Source of the DNA: Streptomyces sp. NBC_00513
Lineage (GTDB): Bacteria; Actinomycetota; Actinomycetes; Streptomycetales; Streptomycetaceae
DNA length: 64,000 nt
Assembly: GCF_041431415.1 (NCBI RefSeq)
Contig: NZ_CP107845.1
Coordinates: 6,696,001-6,760,000, forward strand
Direction of reading: 5' to 3'
The notes under the pieces were generated by a model, which saw only the letters and a program-made list of their open reading frames with translations, ran no database searches and had not been told where the DNA came from. The position numbers were made by a program, and so were the translations under genes. Below are positions 9,401-17,618 of this stretch, in pieces. Positions within the stretch are counted from its first letter, which is position 1, and each line of letters starts with the position of its first letter.

Positions 9401-12400
9401 CCGGGGCCGGGGGAGCCGGGCAGATCGACGACGGCGAGCCGTACCGCGTCGGCGGGCAGCGGTACCAGGACGGGGCCCCCGTCCTCCCACCCGACACGGG
9501 CCGCCAGGACGCGGTGACGGGTCACCAGGTCGCGCAGCGCGGCCGCCAGGACATCGGCGTCGACATCGGCGTCCAGTCGGACCGCGCCCGCCAGGTTGTA
9601 GGCCGCCGAGTCGGGGGCGAGCCGTTGGGCCAGCCACAGCTGCCGCTGCTGATCGGTGAGCGGCACCGGATCGCCGGGTTCGCGCGCGGGCCCGGCGGCG
9701 GGACCGGGCACCGGCTCGGCGTCCCGACCGGCGGGCGCACCGGCGGCCGAGCGGGCCAGGGTGGCCGGCGTCGGGTCCGCGTAGAAGGCGGCCAGCGAGG
9801 GGGCCTGCCCGAACTCCGCGCGCACCAGCCCGATCAGCCGACCGGCGGCGATCGAGTTGCCGCCCGCCGCGAGGAAGTCGTCGTCGGTTCCGACCGCGTC
9901 CGGGTCGAGCCCCAGCACCGCCGCCCAGTGCCGTACGACGGAGCGCTCGACGGAGGTGACCGGGGCGGTGCGCCCGGTGCCGGACCGCAGGGTGCGCGCC
10001 GTGCGGGTCAACGCGGGCCGGTCGATCTTGCCGCTGGTGTTCAACGGCAGTTCGGCGACCTCGTCGAACACGGCCGGGACCGCCGCCGCGGGCAGCCGCT
10101 CGCGCAGATGCCGGCGCAACGCCTCGGTCGACACCCCGCCGGTCCGCGCCGGGACGACGAACGCGATCAGGCGCGGGCCCGACGCCCCCGCCCGGTCGAT
10201 GACCACGGCGACCTGCCGTACGTCCTCGTGGGCGCCCAACAGGGCTTCGACCTCGCCGAGTTCGACGCGATGCCCGAGGATCTTGACCTGCTGGTCCACC
10301 CGGCCCAGTACGACCAGGCGGCCGTCCGGCAGGTACCGGGCCAGGTCACCGGTGCGGTACACGGTGCCGCCGGTCGCGGTGACCGGGTCCGGCACGAAGA
10401 CGGTCGAGGTCAGCTCGGGTCGGTTCCAGTAGCCGTCCGTCACGCCCGCGCCGCCGATGACCAGCTCGCCGACGGCCCCGACGGGCACGGGCCGGCCGGC
10501 GGTGTCCAGGACGTGGCAGACGGTGCGGGCGACGGGACGTCCCACGGTCACCGGCTCGCCCGGCAGGACGCGCCCGGCGGTGGACCAGATCGTCGTCTCG
10601 GTGGGTCCGTACAGGTTCCACACCTCGGCGCAGCGCTCCAGGAGCCGCCCGGCCAGCACCTCGTCGAGGGCCTCGCCGCCGCTGAACGCCCGAAGGCCGC
10701 CCCGGCCCGGCCAGCCGCCGTCCAACAGACCCCGCCACAGCGACGGCGTGGCCTGCATCAGCGTGGCCCCGGACTTCTCCAACAACGTCCCCAGGGCCTC
10801 CGCGTCGCGGACCGTCTCGCGCGGCGCGACCACCACCCGGGCGCCCGCGACCAGCGGGGCGAACAGTTCCAGGACACTGATGTCGAAGGTGAGCGAGGTG
10901 ACGGCGACGAGCACGTCGTGCTCCTCGATGCCCGGCTCCCGCACCACGCTGTGCAGGAGGTTCGCCACGCAGCCGTGCGGTACCGCCACACCCTTGGGCG
11001 TCCCGGTGGACCCCGAGGTGTACATCAGGTAGGCGAGCGCGTCCGGGGCCGGACCGTCGGGGTACGGCACGTCCCCGGCGGCGGGCGCCGGGGCGTCGAG
11101 GAGCTCGCGCGGGTCGAGCCGGGGCGTTCCCTCGCCGGCGGCGTCCGAGAGGCCGGCGCCGAGCGGTTCGTCGGTGACCAACAGCCGGGCGCCGCTGTCC
11201 TTCCACACGTACGCCGCCCGCTCGTCGGGCATCGCCGCGTCGAGCGGCACCAGCACGGCGCCGGCCCGCCACAACCCGACGATCAGCGGGATCAGTTCGG
11301 CGCCGCGCCGGACCCGCAGGGCGACCCGGTCGCCCGGCCGTACCCCGCACCGGCCGGCGAGCACGGCTGCCACCCGGTCGGCGGCGCCGGCCACGTCGGC
11401 CCGGGTGAGGGTCCCGTCGACGGAGCCCACGGCGGGGGCGTCCCCGTCGCGCAGGGCGAGGGCGCGCAGCGCCTCGGGGACGGCGCCCCAGGCCGGCGCC
11501 GACGGGTCGCTCGTGTTGAAGTCCCGCACGATCCTGCGGGTCTCCTCCGCAGTCGTGACCGGCAGTTCGGCGATCGGCCGGCCCGGGTCGTCCGCGGCGG
11601 CGGCCAGCAGACACGACAGCGCGTCGGCGAACCCGGCGACGGTCTCCGGGGCGAGCAGCGCGGTGCGGTACTCCAGCGAGGCGTCCAGGTCGCCGGACGG
11701 CCGGGGCCGCAGGAACAGCGACAGGTCGTACTTGGCGGTGCCGCTGTGCGACGGCGCCGGCGCGGTCTCGACACCCGGCAGCCGCAGGGTCGTGGTGGGG
11801 CCGCTGTGGAAGGCGTACATCAGCTGGAACAGGGGCGTACGACCGGCGCCGGCCCCGGGGCCGAGATCCTCGACCACCAGGTCGAAGGGGGTGTCCCGGT
11901 GCCGGAGGTCCGCCTTGAGGGCCTGCCGGGTGCGGTGCAGCGCCTCCCGGAAGGTGGGCGTGCCGCTCAGGTCCACCCGGTGCGCCATCACGTTGAGCAG
12001 CGGGCCGATCATGCCGCCGAGCGCGGGACGGTTGCGGGTGGCCACGGGCATGCCGACGACGAGGTCGTCCTGTCCCGCGTACCGCTGGACGACGACGCAG
12101 TACGCCGTGAGGACGACGGCCGAGACACTGGTCAGCTCGGCGCGGCCGAGCGCCGAGAGTCGTGCGACCAGCTCGGCGGGGAGGGTGAACCCGTGCAGCG
12201 CTCCCGCCACCCGCGCCGTGCCCGGCTCCTCGTCGGCGGCGCCGACGCGCCGCCCGTCCGACGGCAGTCGCACCGGCTCCGGATCGCCCCCGAGCCGGTC
12301 ACGCCAGTGGTCCAGGCCGCGACCCGCGTCCGGGTCCGTGCGCTGCCAGGCCGCGTAGTCGCCGAAGTCCACGGTGGGCCGGGGGAGTTCCTCCGCGGGG

Positions 12401-12936
12401 GCATCCGGGCCGCCCGTCTCCACCACGTACCGGTCCGCCAGTTCCTCCAGGAAGACCCCGAACGCCCAGGCGTCCACCACGATGTGGTGGGCGGTGAACA
12501 ACAACAGGTGCTCCCGCTCGCCCAACCGGAAGAGGTGGGTGCGCATCAACGGCGGTCGCCCCGACAGGTCGAACGGAACGGCGGCCGCGCCGGCGACGAG
12601 CTCGTCGAGAAGCCGCTCACGGTCGTCCCGGGGGTGCCCGCTCAGATCGACACGCTCCACGGTCGGACGCGTGAGGTCCTCGAACCGCTGTACCGCCGCG
12701 CCGTCCTCGTCGGCGACGACGGCGCAGCGCATCACCTCGTGACGGGCGGCGAGTTCGGCCAGGGCGCGCTCCAGCGCGTCGGCGTCCACCGGCCCGGTCA
12801 GCCGGAACGCCGCCGTCTCGTTGTGCAGCGCGGTGCCCGGCAGTACCTGCTCGGCCCGCCAGATGGCCCGCTGGGCGTACGAGAGCGGAGCCGTACGGCG
12901 ATCCGGGCGCGCGGGCAGGGGGGCGGCGGGGCTCAT
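6427..12936 (-). CDS. NRPS, two modules C-A(Gly)-T-C-A-T
   Basis: A 2169-residue bimodular NRPS. C1 has HHIVVDAW (Ala for Gly); A1 has YTSGSTGTPKG at about 640 and NLYGPTETT; T1 has GGNSIAAG at about 1023. C2 has HHIAVDGWS; A2 has YTSGSTGSPKG at about 1713; T2 has GGDSLLAA at about 2100, followed by a basic tail. Aligning A1 by eye to GrsA gives the pocket code DILQFGLIWK, one change from the glycine code DILQLGLIWK, so Gly is likely. A2 reads roughly DATQLALLAK, which I cannot match; its A10 motif is also unusual (TNKRDR instead of NGKxDR), though the Lys is kept. There is no release or epimerisation domain. The ATG overlaps the stop of the upstream A-T gene (ATGA, 12933-12936). The chain should pass to the PKS encoded two genes downstream. 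Confidence 0.93.
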   Translation of the reverse strand: MSPAAPLPARPDRRTAPLSYAQRAIWRAEQVLPGTALHNETAAFRLTGPVDADALERALAELAARHEVMRCAVVADEDGAAVQRFEDLTRPTVERVDLSGHPRDDRERLLDELVAGAAAVPFDLSGRPPLMRTHLFRLGEREHLLLFTAHHIVVDAWAFGVFLEELADRYVVETGGPDAPAEELPRPTVDFGDYAAWQRTDPDAGRGLDHWRDRLGGDPEPVRLPSDGRRVGAADEEPGTARVAGALHGFTLPAELVARLSALGRAELTSVSAVVLTAYCVVVQRYAGQDDLVVGMPVATRNRPALGGMIGPLLNVMAHRVDLSGTPTFREALHRTRQALKADLRHRDTPFDLVVEDLGPGAGAGRTPLFQLMYAFHSGPTTTLRLPGVETAPAPSHSGTAKYDLSLFLRPRPSGDLDASLEYRTALLAPETVAGFADALSCLLAAAADDPGRPIAELPVTTAEETRRIVRDFNTSDPSAPAWGAVPEALRALALRDGDAPAVGSVDGTLTRADVAGAADRVAAVLAGRCGVRPGDRVALRVRRGAELIPLIVGLWRAGAVLVPLDAAMPDERAAYVWKDSGARLLVTDEPLGAGLSDAAGEGTPRLDPRELLDAPAPAAGDVPYPDGPAPDALAYLMYTSGSTGTPKGVAVPHGCVANLLHSVVREPGIEEHDVLVAVTSLTFDISVLELFAPLVAGARVVVAPRETVRDAEALGTLLEKSGATLMQATPSLWRGLLDGGWPGRGGLRAFSGGEALDEVLAGRLLERCAEVWNLYGPTETTIWSTAGRVLPGEPVTVGRPVARTVCHVLDTAGRPVPVGAVGELVIGGAGVTDGYWNRPELTSTVFVPDPVTATGGTVYRTGDLARYLPDGRLVVLGRVDQQVKILGHRVELGEVEALLGAHEDVRQVAVVIDRAGASGPRLIAFVVPARTGGVSTEALRRHLRERLPAAAVPAVFDEVAELPLNTSGKIDRPALTRTARTLRSGTGRTAPVTSVERSVVRHWAAVLGLDPDAVGTDDDFLAAGGNSIAAGRLIGLVRAEFGQAPSLAAFYADPTPATLARSAAGAPAGRDAEPVPGPAAGPAREPGDPVPLTDQQRQLWLAQRLAPDSAAYNLAGAVRLDADVDADVLAAALRDLVTRHRVLAARVGWEDGGPVLVPLPADAVRLAVVDLPGSPGPGEGAEDAEAAWETVAAAEAARPFDLAAGPLLRLILVRGQGRTELLCAAHHIAVDGWSVSVALRELAALYAVHATDAERLPAPGAEFIDYAAAADAPAGRAVRAGHLAYWRERLAGHPGVLALPTDPQALADEAPGAGRTMPVRLSPDVTARLRRTAARLRVTPFTVLLSVFGSLLGRYAASDDVVVAVPVANREAPGLEGLVGNLVNTLPVRVDLSGTPGFAELASRTGRLLAADLDRPLVPFDRLVAELGLAGDPGRPALAQVSLVWQDATPDLVRLGDVTGELRPVRTATAKYDLTLALDEHADRIDGVLEYAVSRFGEESAARFVRRLETLLHAALDDPDADLDDVDLGRGETPSPRPAAEPGAYRAAHRVPVHELFRAVATERPDAPAVRCAGVEVTYAELDRWSDDIAVRLLARGAGPGSFVSVLLPTGPAQSAAVLGVAKTGAAFAVLDGVGPELRLRAVLADADPVALLATEASLAAYPALWDREAVRFGDVPVEWCDTRAPAADKAAAPRPTAPATTGEDALCLVYTSGSTGSPKGIVLPHATLAQFAHWQGARFSVRPGSRVAQWAPFTYDAAYTEVFAALCHGATLCVPPDGTRHDPVALAGWLRAERITQIQTVPGFLTVLTEALDRAGEGLPDLEHLLLAGEALPPSLAAAWAQRPDRPALHNLYGPTECVLATHRELKAGEAFPHSVPIGVPIPGREALVLDHRGRPCPVGVVGEIHLRSDLLAGSYRNRPEESAKAYVPDPWRPGGTLYRTGDLGRFLPNGELAFTGRTGSLVKIRGNRVELEEIEALLESHPAVREAAAALHDRAGAPRLIGYAVVAEGVSAAELRAHLAERLPAAVVPETVVLLDALPRTRTNKRDRARLPVPAATAVGTGGPPSAGAEQVVADAWRRVLGGDSFGRHTNFFEAGGDSLLAARLQMELGERLGREIRLVDVFARPTVAGFVAGLGEEAGAAAAAGSDEAASRGERRRAALRSRRR

Positions 12937-14711
12937 CGGGTGCTCCTTGCCGCGCCGGGGTGTCCGTCGCGGCCGTCGGTGATCACGGCGGCGAGTCCGG
13001 AGACGGTGGGCCGCTTCACGAAGGCGCCGACGGGGACGTCCACGGCGAAGCGGGTGCGCAGCCGGTCCAGCAGCCGGGCGATGGCCAGCGAGTCGCCGCC
13101 GAGCAGCGTGAAGTCGTCGTCGCGGCCGATCCCGGGCAGGTGCAGCAGCTCGCTCCAGATGGCCGCGATCTCGCTCTCCAGGCCGTCCAGGGGAGCCTGT
13201 CCGGAGTCGCCCGCGTAGGCGGCGGAAGGCAGCGGGAGGGCCCGGCGGTCGGTCTTGCCGTTGAGGGTGCGGGGCACCGAGGCGAGCCGTACGTACACCG
13301 AGGGCCGGCTCCCGGGGGCCAGACCGGCGGCGGTGTGGGCCCGCAGGTCCTCGTCCGTCACCCCGTCGGCGACGACGTACGCGCAGAGCACGGCCTCGGC
13401 GCCCGGCTCCTCCACGGCGGCCGCGCAGGCGTCCCGCACCCCGGGGTGGCGACGGAGCACGTCCTCGACCTCGCCGAGCTCGATCCGCACGCCGTTGACC
13501 TTCACCTGCTGGTCCCGCCGGCCGAGCACCTCCAGGACGCCGTCCTCGCGCAGTCTGCCCAGGTCCCCGGTACGGAAGCGGTCGCCCTCGCGGAACCCGC
13601 CCGCGGAACCGTCGAGGTATCCGCCGAGCGGGAACGGGGTCCGCAGTTCCACCTCGCCGATCGCGCCCGTGACGGGCTTCCCGGCGAGCAGTACGCGGAT
13701 CTCCACGCCCGGCATGGGGCGGCCCACCGGCACGGTCTCGGCGACGGCGTCCTCGGCGGTCAGCCGGTGGAACACCTTCGTCATGGTCGTCTCGGACGGC
13801 CCGTACAGGTTGACGAGTTCCTTGGTGTCACCGAACAGCCCGCGCCACCAGGCGACGTCCGCGGCGCGCACCGGCTCGCCGGCCAGCAGCACGGCCCGCA
13901 GCCCGGGCAGCGAGCCCGCGGTGAGTCCGGCGGACCGCAGGGTGCGGAAGACGGTCGGCACACAGTGCAACACCTCGACGGCGCGCTCCTCCAACCACGC
14001 GGCGAGCGCGGCGCCGACCGGTACCCCGCCGGATCCGGCCACCTCGACGGTCCCGCCCACGCACAGCGGGAGCAGCGCGTCGCGCAGGAACGCGTCGAAG
14101 CCGGGCGAGGTGAGCAGGGAGACCCGGGTACCGGGGCCGACCCGCAGCTCCTCGGCCTCCCAGTCCAGGAAGTGGGCGACGGCGGTCAGGCTGCCCCGGA
14201 TGCCCTTGGGGCGGCCGGTGGTGCCCGAGGTGAAGTAGACGTACCCGCCGTCGGGGACGCCGAGGGCGCTCCAGTCGTCGACGCGCCACGCCCGCGCGGA
14301 CCGCGCCTCGGCGCCTACCGCCTCGGCGTCGATCCGTACGGCCTCGCCCGTGTCGCAGCCTTCGAGCGCGGCGCGCCCCGCGGCGTCGCAGACGACGTGG
14401 TCGGGTCCCAGGTCCTCCAGGATCGCCGTCCAGCGGGCGGCGGGCTGGCGCACGTCCACCGGGGCGAACGCCCTGCCGGCGGCGGCGCAGGCCAGGATGG
14501 TCGCCATGACGGCCACGGGGTCGGCGCAGGCCACCAGCACCGGGCCGCCGCGCGCAGGTCCCTCGCCGGCCGCGAGGGCGGCCCGCAGACCGGACGCGAA
14601 CTCGGCGAGTTCCCGACGGCTCCAGACGCGGTCGGGGGTGGTGACGGCCGGGGCCCGGCCGTCACCCTCCACCTGTCCGGCCCAGCGGTCCAGGATCTTC
14701 GTGTGGCTCAC
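12933..14711 (-). CDS. NRPS loading protein, adenylation-thiolation didomain
   Basis: A 592-residue A-T protein with no condensation domain, so it probably activates the first residue and starts the chain. A3 reads YFTSGTTGRPKG (about 172), A5 NLYGPSETT, A7 RTGDLGR, A10 NGKTDR; the carrier site is LLGGDSLAIAR near residue 540. The GTG at 14711 was chosen because it overlaps the racemase stop (GTGA) and has GGAGAG just upstream; the frame is open for another 130 codons upstream, but those overlap the racemase and look noncoding. The pocket code read by eye is about DARHLALMTK, from FDAFLRDAL in A4, and matches no substrate I know. The coupling to racemase and synthetase genes allows an Asp-family starter, but the code does not look like known Asp or Asn codes. 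Confidence 0.9.
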   Translation of the reverse strand: MSHTKILDRWAGQVEGDGRAPAVTTPDRVWSRRELAEFASGLRAALAAGEGPARGGPVLVACADPVAVMATILACAAAGRAFAPVDVRQPAARWTAILEDLGPDHVVCDAAGRAALEGCDTGEAVRIDAEAVGAEARSARAWRVDDWSALGVPDGGYVYFTSGTTGRPKGIRGSLTAVAHFLDWEAEELRVGPGTRVSLLTSPGFDAFLRDALLPLCVGGTVEVAGSGGVPVGAALAAWLEERAVEVLHCVPTVFRTLRSAGLTAGSLPGLRAVLLAGEPVRAADVAWWRGLFGDTKELVNLYGPSETTMTKVFHRLTAEDAVAETVPVGRPMPGVEIRVLLAGKPVTGAIGEVELRTPFPLGGYLDGSAGGFREGDRFRTGDLGRLREDGVLEVLGRRDQQVKVNGVRIELGEVEDVLRRHPGVRDACAAAVEEPGAEAVLCAYVVADGVTDEDLRAHTAAGLAPGSRPSVYVRLASVPRTLNGKTDRRALPLPSAAYAGDSGQAPLDGLESEIAAIWSELLHLPGIGRDDDFTLLGGDSLAIARLLDRLRTRFAVDVPVGAFVKRPTVSGLAAVITDGRDGHPGAARSTR

Positions 14712-15466
14712 AGCTCTCCGTTCGTGATCCGTCGCGCCACGACCGACAGCGGGTCGATGGCAGGGAATTCGTCCGCTCGGCCCGACTCCTCGATCGCCCG
14801 GGTCACCAGGTGGAGTTCGGTGCACGCGGCGACGTACGCGTTCACGCCGTAGCGCGACAGGGCGGCGCGCAGGAAGTCCACCGTCGCCGCGGGGTCGTCG
14901 CCGCGCTTGATCCGGTACACCTCCCGGTGGAGGGCCTCCTGGTCGGCCGGATCCAGCAGCACCAGCCGGTGCGCGGACTCGGCCGCGCGCGGGCCGGAGG
15001 TGAGGATGCCCGCCTGGGCGGTGCCGCGGGTGCAGAGCAGCAGGTGCGGCTCGTCCGCGCGGGCCAGTTCCTCGTGGATGATCTCGACCAGCGAGATGCA
15101 CCGCTTGGCGAGTTCGGGCGGCAGGTGGTCCAGTACGTGATGCGCGGTCACACAGGCGATGACGACGCGTTCGGCGCCGGCGCCGACCAGTGCGCGCACC
15201 GCCGTCTCCACGGCTCTCAGCAGCGTTCCCAGTTCGCCCCGGCCGATGGCCTCGGTGCGGTCGACCACGGCAGGGTCCGACCAGAGCAGGATCCGGGGCG
15301 TGTCCTGTTCGGCCTGCCCGGCGCAGGACCGGTAGACGGTCCGCAGCAGTTCCGTGGAGGCCAACGGCCCCATGCCGCCGACGACGCCGACGAGCGGATG
15401 GGAGGGGAGGCCCGGAGCGGGGGAGGGCGGACAGCCACCCCCGTCGTCGGAGGTGGAGCGGGTCAT
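14708..15466 (-). CDS. Aspartate/glutamate racemase family protein
   Basis: A 252-residue protein of the Asp/Glu racemase family, which interconverts L- and D-amino acids without a cofactor by a two-cysteine mechanism. Both cysteines are present: IACVTAHH near the middle and AACTELHL near the C terminus. The N-terminal VGGMGPLAS loop is typical of aspartate racemases. The ATG at 15466 overlaps the stop of the asparagine synthetase as ATGA and is preferred over an in-frame ATG nine bases upstream. The stop overlaps the loading NRPS start. No epimerisation domain is seen in the left-half NRPSs, so a free D-amino acid supplied by this enzyme, probably D-Asp or D-Glu, would be one way to place a D-residue. 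The substrate itself is inferred from family only. Confidence 0.87.
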   Translation of the reverse strand: MTRSTSDDGGGCPPSPAPGLPSHPLVGVVGGMGPLASTELLRTVYRSCAGQAEQDTPRILLWSDPAVVDRTEAIGRGELGTLLRAVETAVRALVGAGAERVVIACVTAHHVLDHLPPELAKRCISLVEIIHEELARADEPHLLLCTRGTAQAGILTSGPRAAESAHRLVLLDPADQEALHREVYRIKRGDDPAATVDFLRAALSRYGVNAYVAACTELHLVTRAIEESGRADEFPAIDPLSVVARRITNGEL

Positions 15467-17346
15467 CCGAGACACGGCAGATCGAACTCCTCGACGAAAA
15501 GCGCGAACGTCGCGACGAGCATCAGGTAATCGGTGTCGAGGTGCGCGTGCACCTGACGGCTCTGGTCGCGCTGGCGGCGCACGAGAGCGGCGACCGTGTC
15601 CGGGTTGAAGTACCCCTGCTTGCGGACGACCGCCGGTGACAGCAGCTCCTCGAACCAGTCGGCCTCGCCCCCGAGGAGGTGGCTGCTGGTCTGGCCGCGG
15701 AAGCCGAACTTGGGGCGCGCCAGGACCTCGTCCGGGACCCGGCCCCGGGCCACCCGGCGCAGGACGGCCTTCTCCCGGCCGTGGGCGACCAGCAGCTCGG
15801 GCGGCAGCGCGGTGGCCTGGTCGACCACGGCGCGACCCAGGAACGGGAACCGCAGCTCGACGCTGTTGGCGAGGGACATCCGGTCGCCGTGGTCACCCAG
15901 CAGGTGGTCGGCGAGCCGCAGGTGGAAGTCCAGGTAGGACCGCTGGTGCAGCGGGTGACGTCCCCTCAGCATGTCCGGCTCGACGAGGCGTTGCGTGGTG
16001 ACGGAGAACCCGTCGAAGGCGTCGGCGAGATCGTCGGCGTACAGGTCGCGGCGGAACTCGTGGGCGGGCAGCTGGTCCTGCTCGTACCCGATGTCGAGTC
16101 CCCACATCCGGTGCCGGATCTCCCGCTCCAACTCGGCGTCCAGGCCGCTGAGACGGCTTCCGCCGAGGCCCGCGGCGTCGAAACGGTATCCGGGGTAGCC
16201 GCCGAAGAGTTCGTCGGCGCCCTCGCCGGTCAGGACGGCGACCGTGCCGTCGTCCCGCACGGCCGCCGAGAGGAGCATGGAGCTGACGTTGTACGACTCG
16301 CGGACCGGTGTCTCGCTGTGCCGGACCATGGCGGTGAACCGCCGGGCCAGGTCCGTGTGTCGGATCGGCACCTCGTGGTGATCGGTGCCCAGTCGGCCGG
16401 CGACGAGCCGCTGGTGCGGGCTCTCGTCGAAGTCGTGGTCGGGGAAGACGGCGGAGTAGCTGGGCCAACGGTGCCCGGGGCGCGCGGCGGCCGCGAAGGC
16501 GCCGATGAGGCTGGAGTCCAGGCCGCCGCTCAGGTACAGGCCGACCGGGACGTCGGCCGCGAGCCGGGTGCCGACCGATTCCTCCAGCAGCGTCTCCAGG
16601 TGCCGCGCGGTTTCGTCCAGTCGCCCGTCGAGGGCGTCGGCCGGGACCGGCTCCAGATCGCCCGCCTGCGGGAAGTCCAGGTCCCAGTACCGTTCGACGC
16701 GCACGCCGGAGGAGTCGGCGACGAGCCGTTCACCGGGGCGCAGGGCGTGGATCCCCTCGAACATGGTCCGCGGGCTGACCAGGCCCGGCAGGGTCATCAC
16801 CTGGTCCAGGCCGCGCAGATCCACCTCGGGACGTACGGCGGGATGGCGCAGAATCGCCTTGATTTCCGAGCCGAAGACGAGGAGGCCGTCCACGACCGTG
16901 TAGAAGAGCGGCACGATGCCGGCATGGTCGCGCGCCAGCAACAGCCTCCCGGCGACCGCGTCGTGCAGCGCGAAGGCGAACTGCCCGTCGAGGTGGGCGG
17001 TCAGGTCGTCCCCGTACTCGCGGTACAGGTGGACCAGGACCTCGGTGTCGCACGCGGAGCGGAAACGGTGCCCGCGGGCGTGCAGCACGGAGCGCAATGC
17101 GCGGTGATTGTAGATTTCGCCATTGCAGACGGAAACGATGTTTCCGTCCTCCGAGGAATGTGGCTGATTCCCTCGTTCGAGGTCGTTCAGCGCCAATCTG
17201 CGAAAGCCGAGCGCAATTCCTTCACGGACGTGAAATCCGGAGTCATCCGGACCGCGGTGAGTCAGGCACGCGGCCATGTCGCCAACGATTTGCCCGCTGG
17301 CTGCTTTCGCCCGATCCAGGCAAAATATACCCGCGATTCCACACAC
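15463..17346 (-). CDS. asnB: Asparagine synthetase B family (glutamine-hydrolysing)
   Basis: A 627-residue class B asparagine synthetase homologue, somewhat longer than the housekeeping enzymes. The GTG at 17346 places Cys at position 2 (CGIAGIF), the glutaminase nucleophile once Met is removed; RGPDDSG and NGEIYNH complete the amidotransferase half. The C-terminal synthetase half has the pyrophosphate loop SGGLDSS at about residue 272, and TGEGADELFGGY. The intact Cys distinguishes it from beta-lactam synthetases of the same fold. It is the first gene of the minus-strand biosynthetic run and is coupled to the racemase. It may make Asn (or D-Asn) as a precursor, or amidate a carboxylate on the peptide as related cluster enzymes do. 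Context does not decide between these. Confidence 0.88.
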   Translation of the reverse strand: MCGIAGIFCLDRAKAASGQIVGDMAACLTHRGPDDSGFHVREGIALGFRRLALNDLERGNQPHSSEDGNIVSVCNGEIYNHRALRSVLHARGHRFRSACDTEVLVHLYREYGDDLTAHLDGQFAFALHDAVAGRLLLARDHAGIVPLFYTVVDGLLVFGSEIKAILRHPAVRPEVDLRGLDQVMTLPGLVSPRTMFEGIHALRPGERLVADSSGVRVERYWDLDFPQAGDLEPVPADALDGRLDETARHLETLLEESVGTRLAADVPVGLYLSGGLDSSLIGAFAAAARPGHRWPSYSAVFPDHDFDESPHQRLVAGRLGTDHHEVPIRHTDLARRFTAMVRHSETPVRESYNVSSMLLSAAVRDDGTVAVLTGEGADELFGGYPGYRFDAAGLGGSRLSGLDAELEREIRHRMWGLDIGYEQDQLPAHEFRRDLYADDLADAFDGFSVTTQRLVEPDMLRGRHPLHQRSYLDFHLRLADHLLGDHGDRMSLANSVELRFPFLGRAVVDQATALPPELLVAHGREKAVLRRVARGRVPDEVLARPKFGFRGQTSSHLLGGEADWFEELLSPAVVRKQGYFNPDTVAALVRRQRDQSRQVHAHLDTDYLMLVATFALFVEEFDLPCLG

Positions 17347-17618
17347 TTCGATAGTCCCCGTTCACACCTGCCCAGTCAACAAAACGGCAGGTCAAGCTGT
17401 TTTGCCAGATGAGCTTGGTTCATGAATGAATTTCATGAAACCTTATTCCCCGACCCGCACGCTACCAGGGGGGCACCGTCCCTCCGCAAGACCGCCAGGC
17501 ATCTTCTTCGCAAATTGTGAGAACGCACTCACTGGCTTGCCAACTCATCCGGCAATAAGCTCGGAAGACGGGCCGTCAAGCCTGTCGACATCACCTCGAA
17601 CATGAAGGACGGTGCGCC
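17347..17618. promoter_or_regulatory. Divergent promoter region between asnB and type II thioesterase, with palindromes
   Basis: This 272-base region separates two divergent operons and is clearly richer in A/T than its surroundings. At 17417-17442 there are two copies of the 8-bp palindrome TTCATGAA (17419-17426 and 17432-17439) flanked by GGT and ACC, so the whole element is close to a dyad. At 17380-17388 and 17396-17404 lies an imperfect inverted repeat (CAAAACGGC / GCTGTTTTG, one mismatch). Both are plausible operators for a regulator of the left cluster; no regulator gene is visible in that half of the window. I could not assign -10/-35 boxes with confidence. Confidence 0.5.

Noticed and set aside
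6397..13218. Plus-strand open frame of about 2273 codons opposite the bimodular NRPS
   Set aside because: Antisense shadow; the minus strand carries all core NRPS motifs.
14712..15101. Upstream 130-codon extension of the A-T loading gene
   Set aside because: It lies inside the racemase gene, has Arg/Gly-rich shadow composition, and the GTG at 14711 has a ribosome site and 4-bp coupling.
15463..17346. Asparagine synthetase homologue as a beta-lactam synthetase
   Set aside because: The N-terminal Cys nucleophile and glutaminase motifs are intact, whereas beta-lactam synthetases have lost them; amide transfer is more likely.
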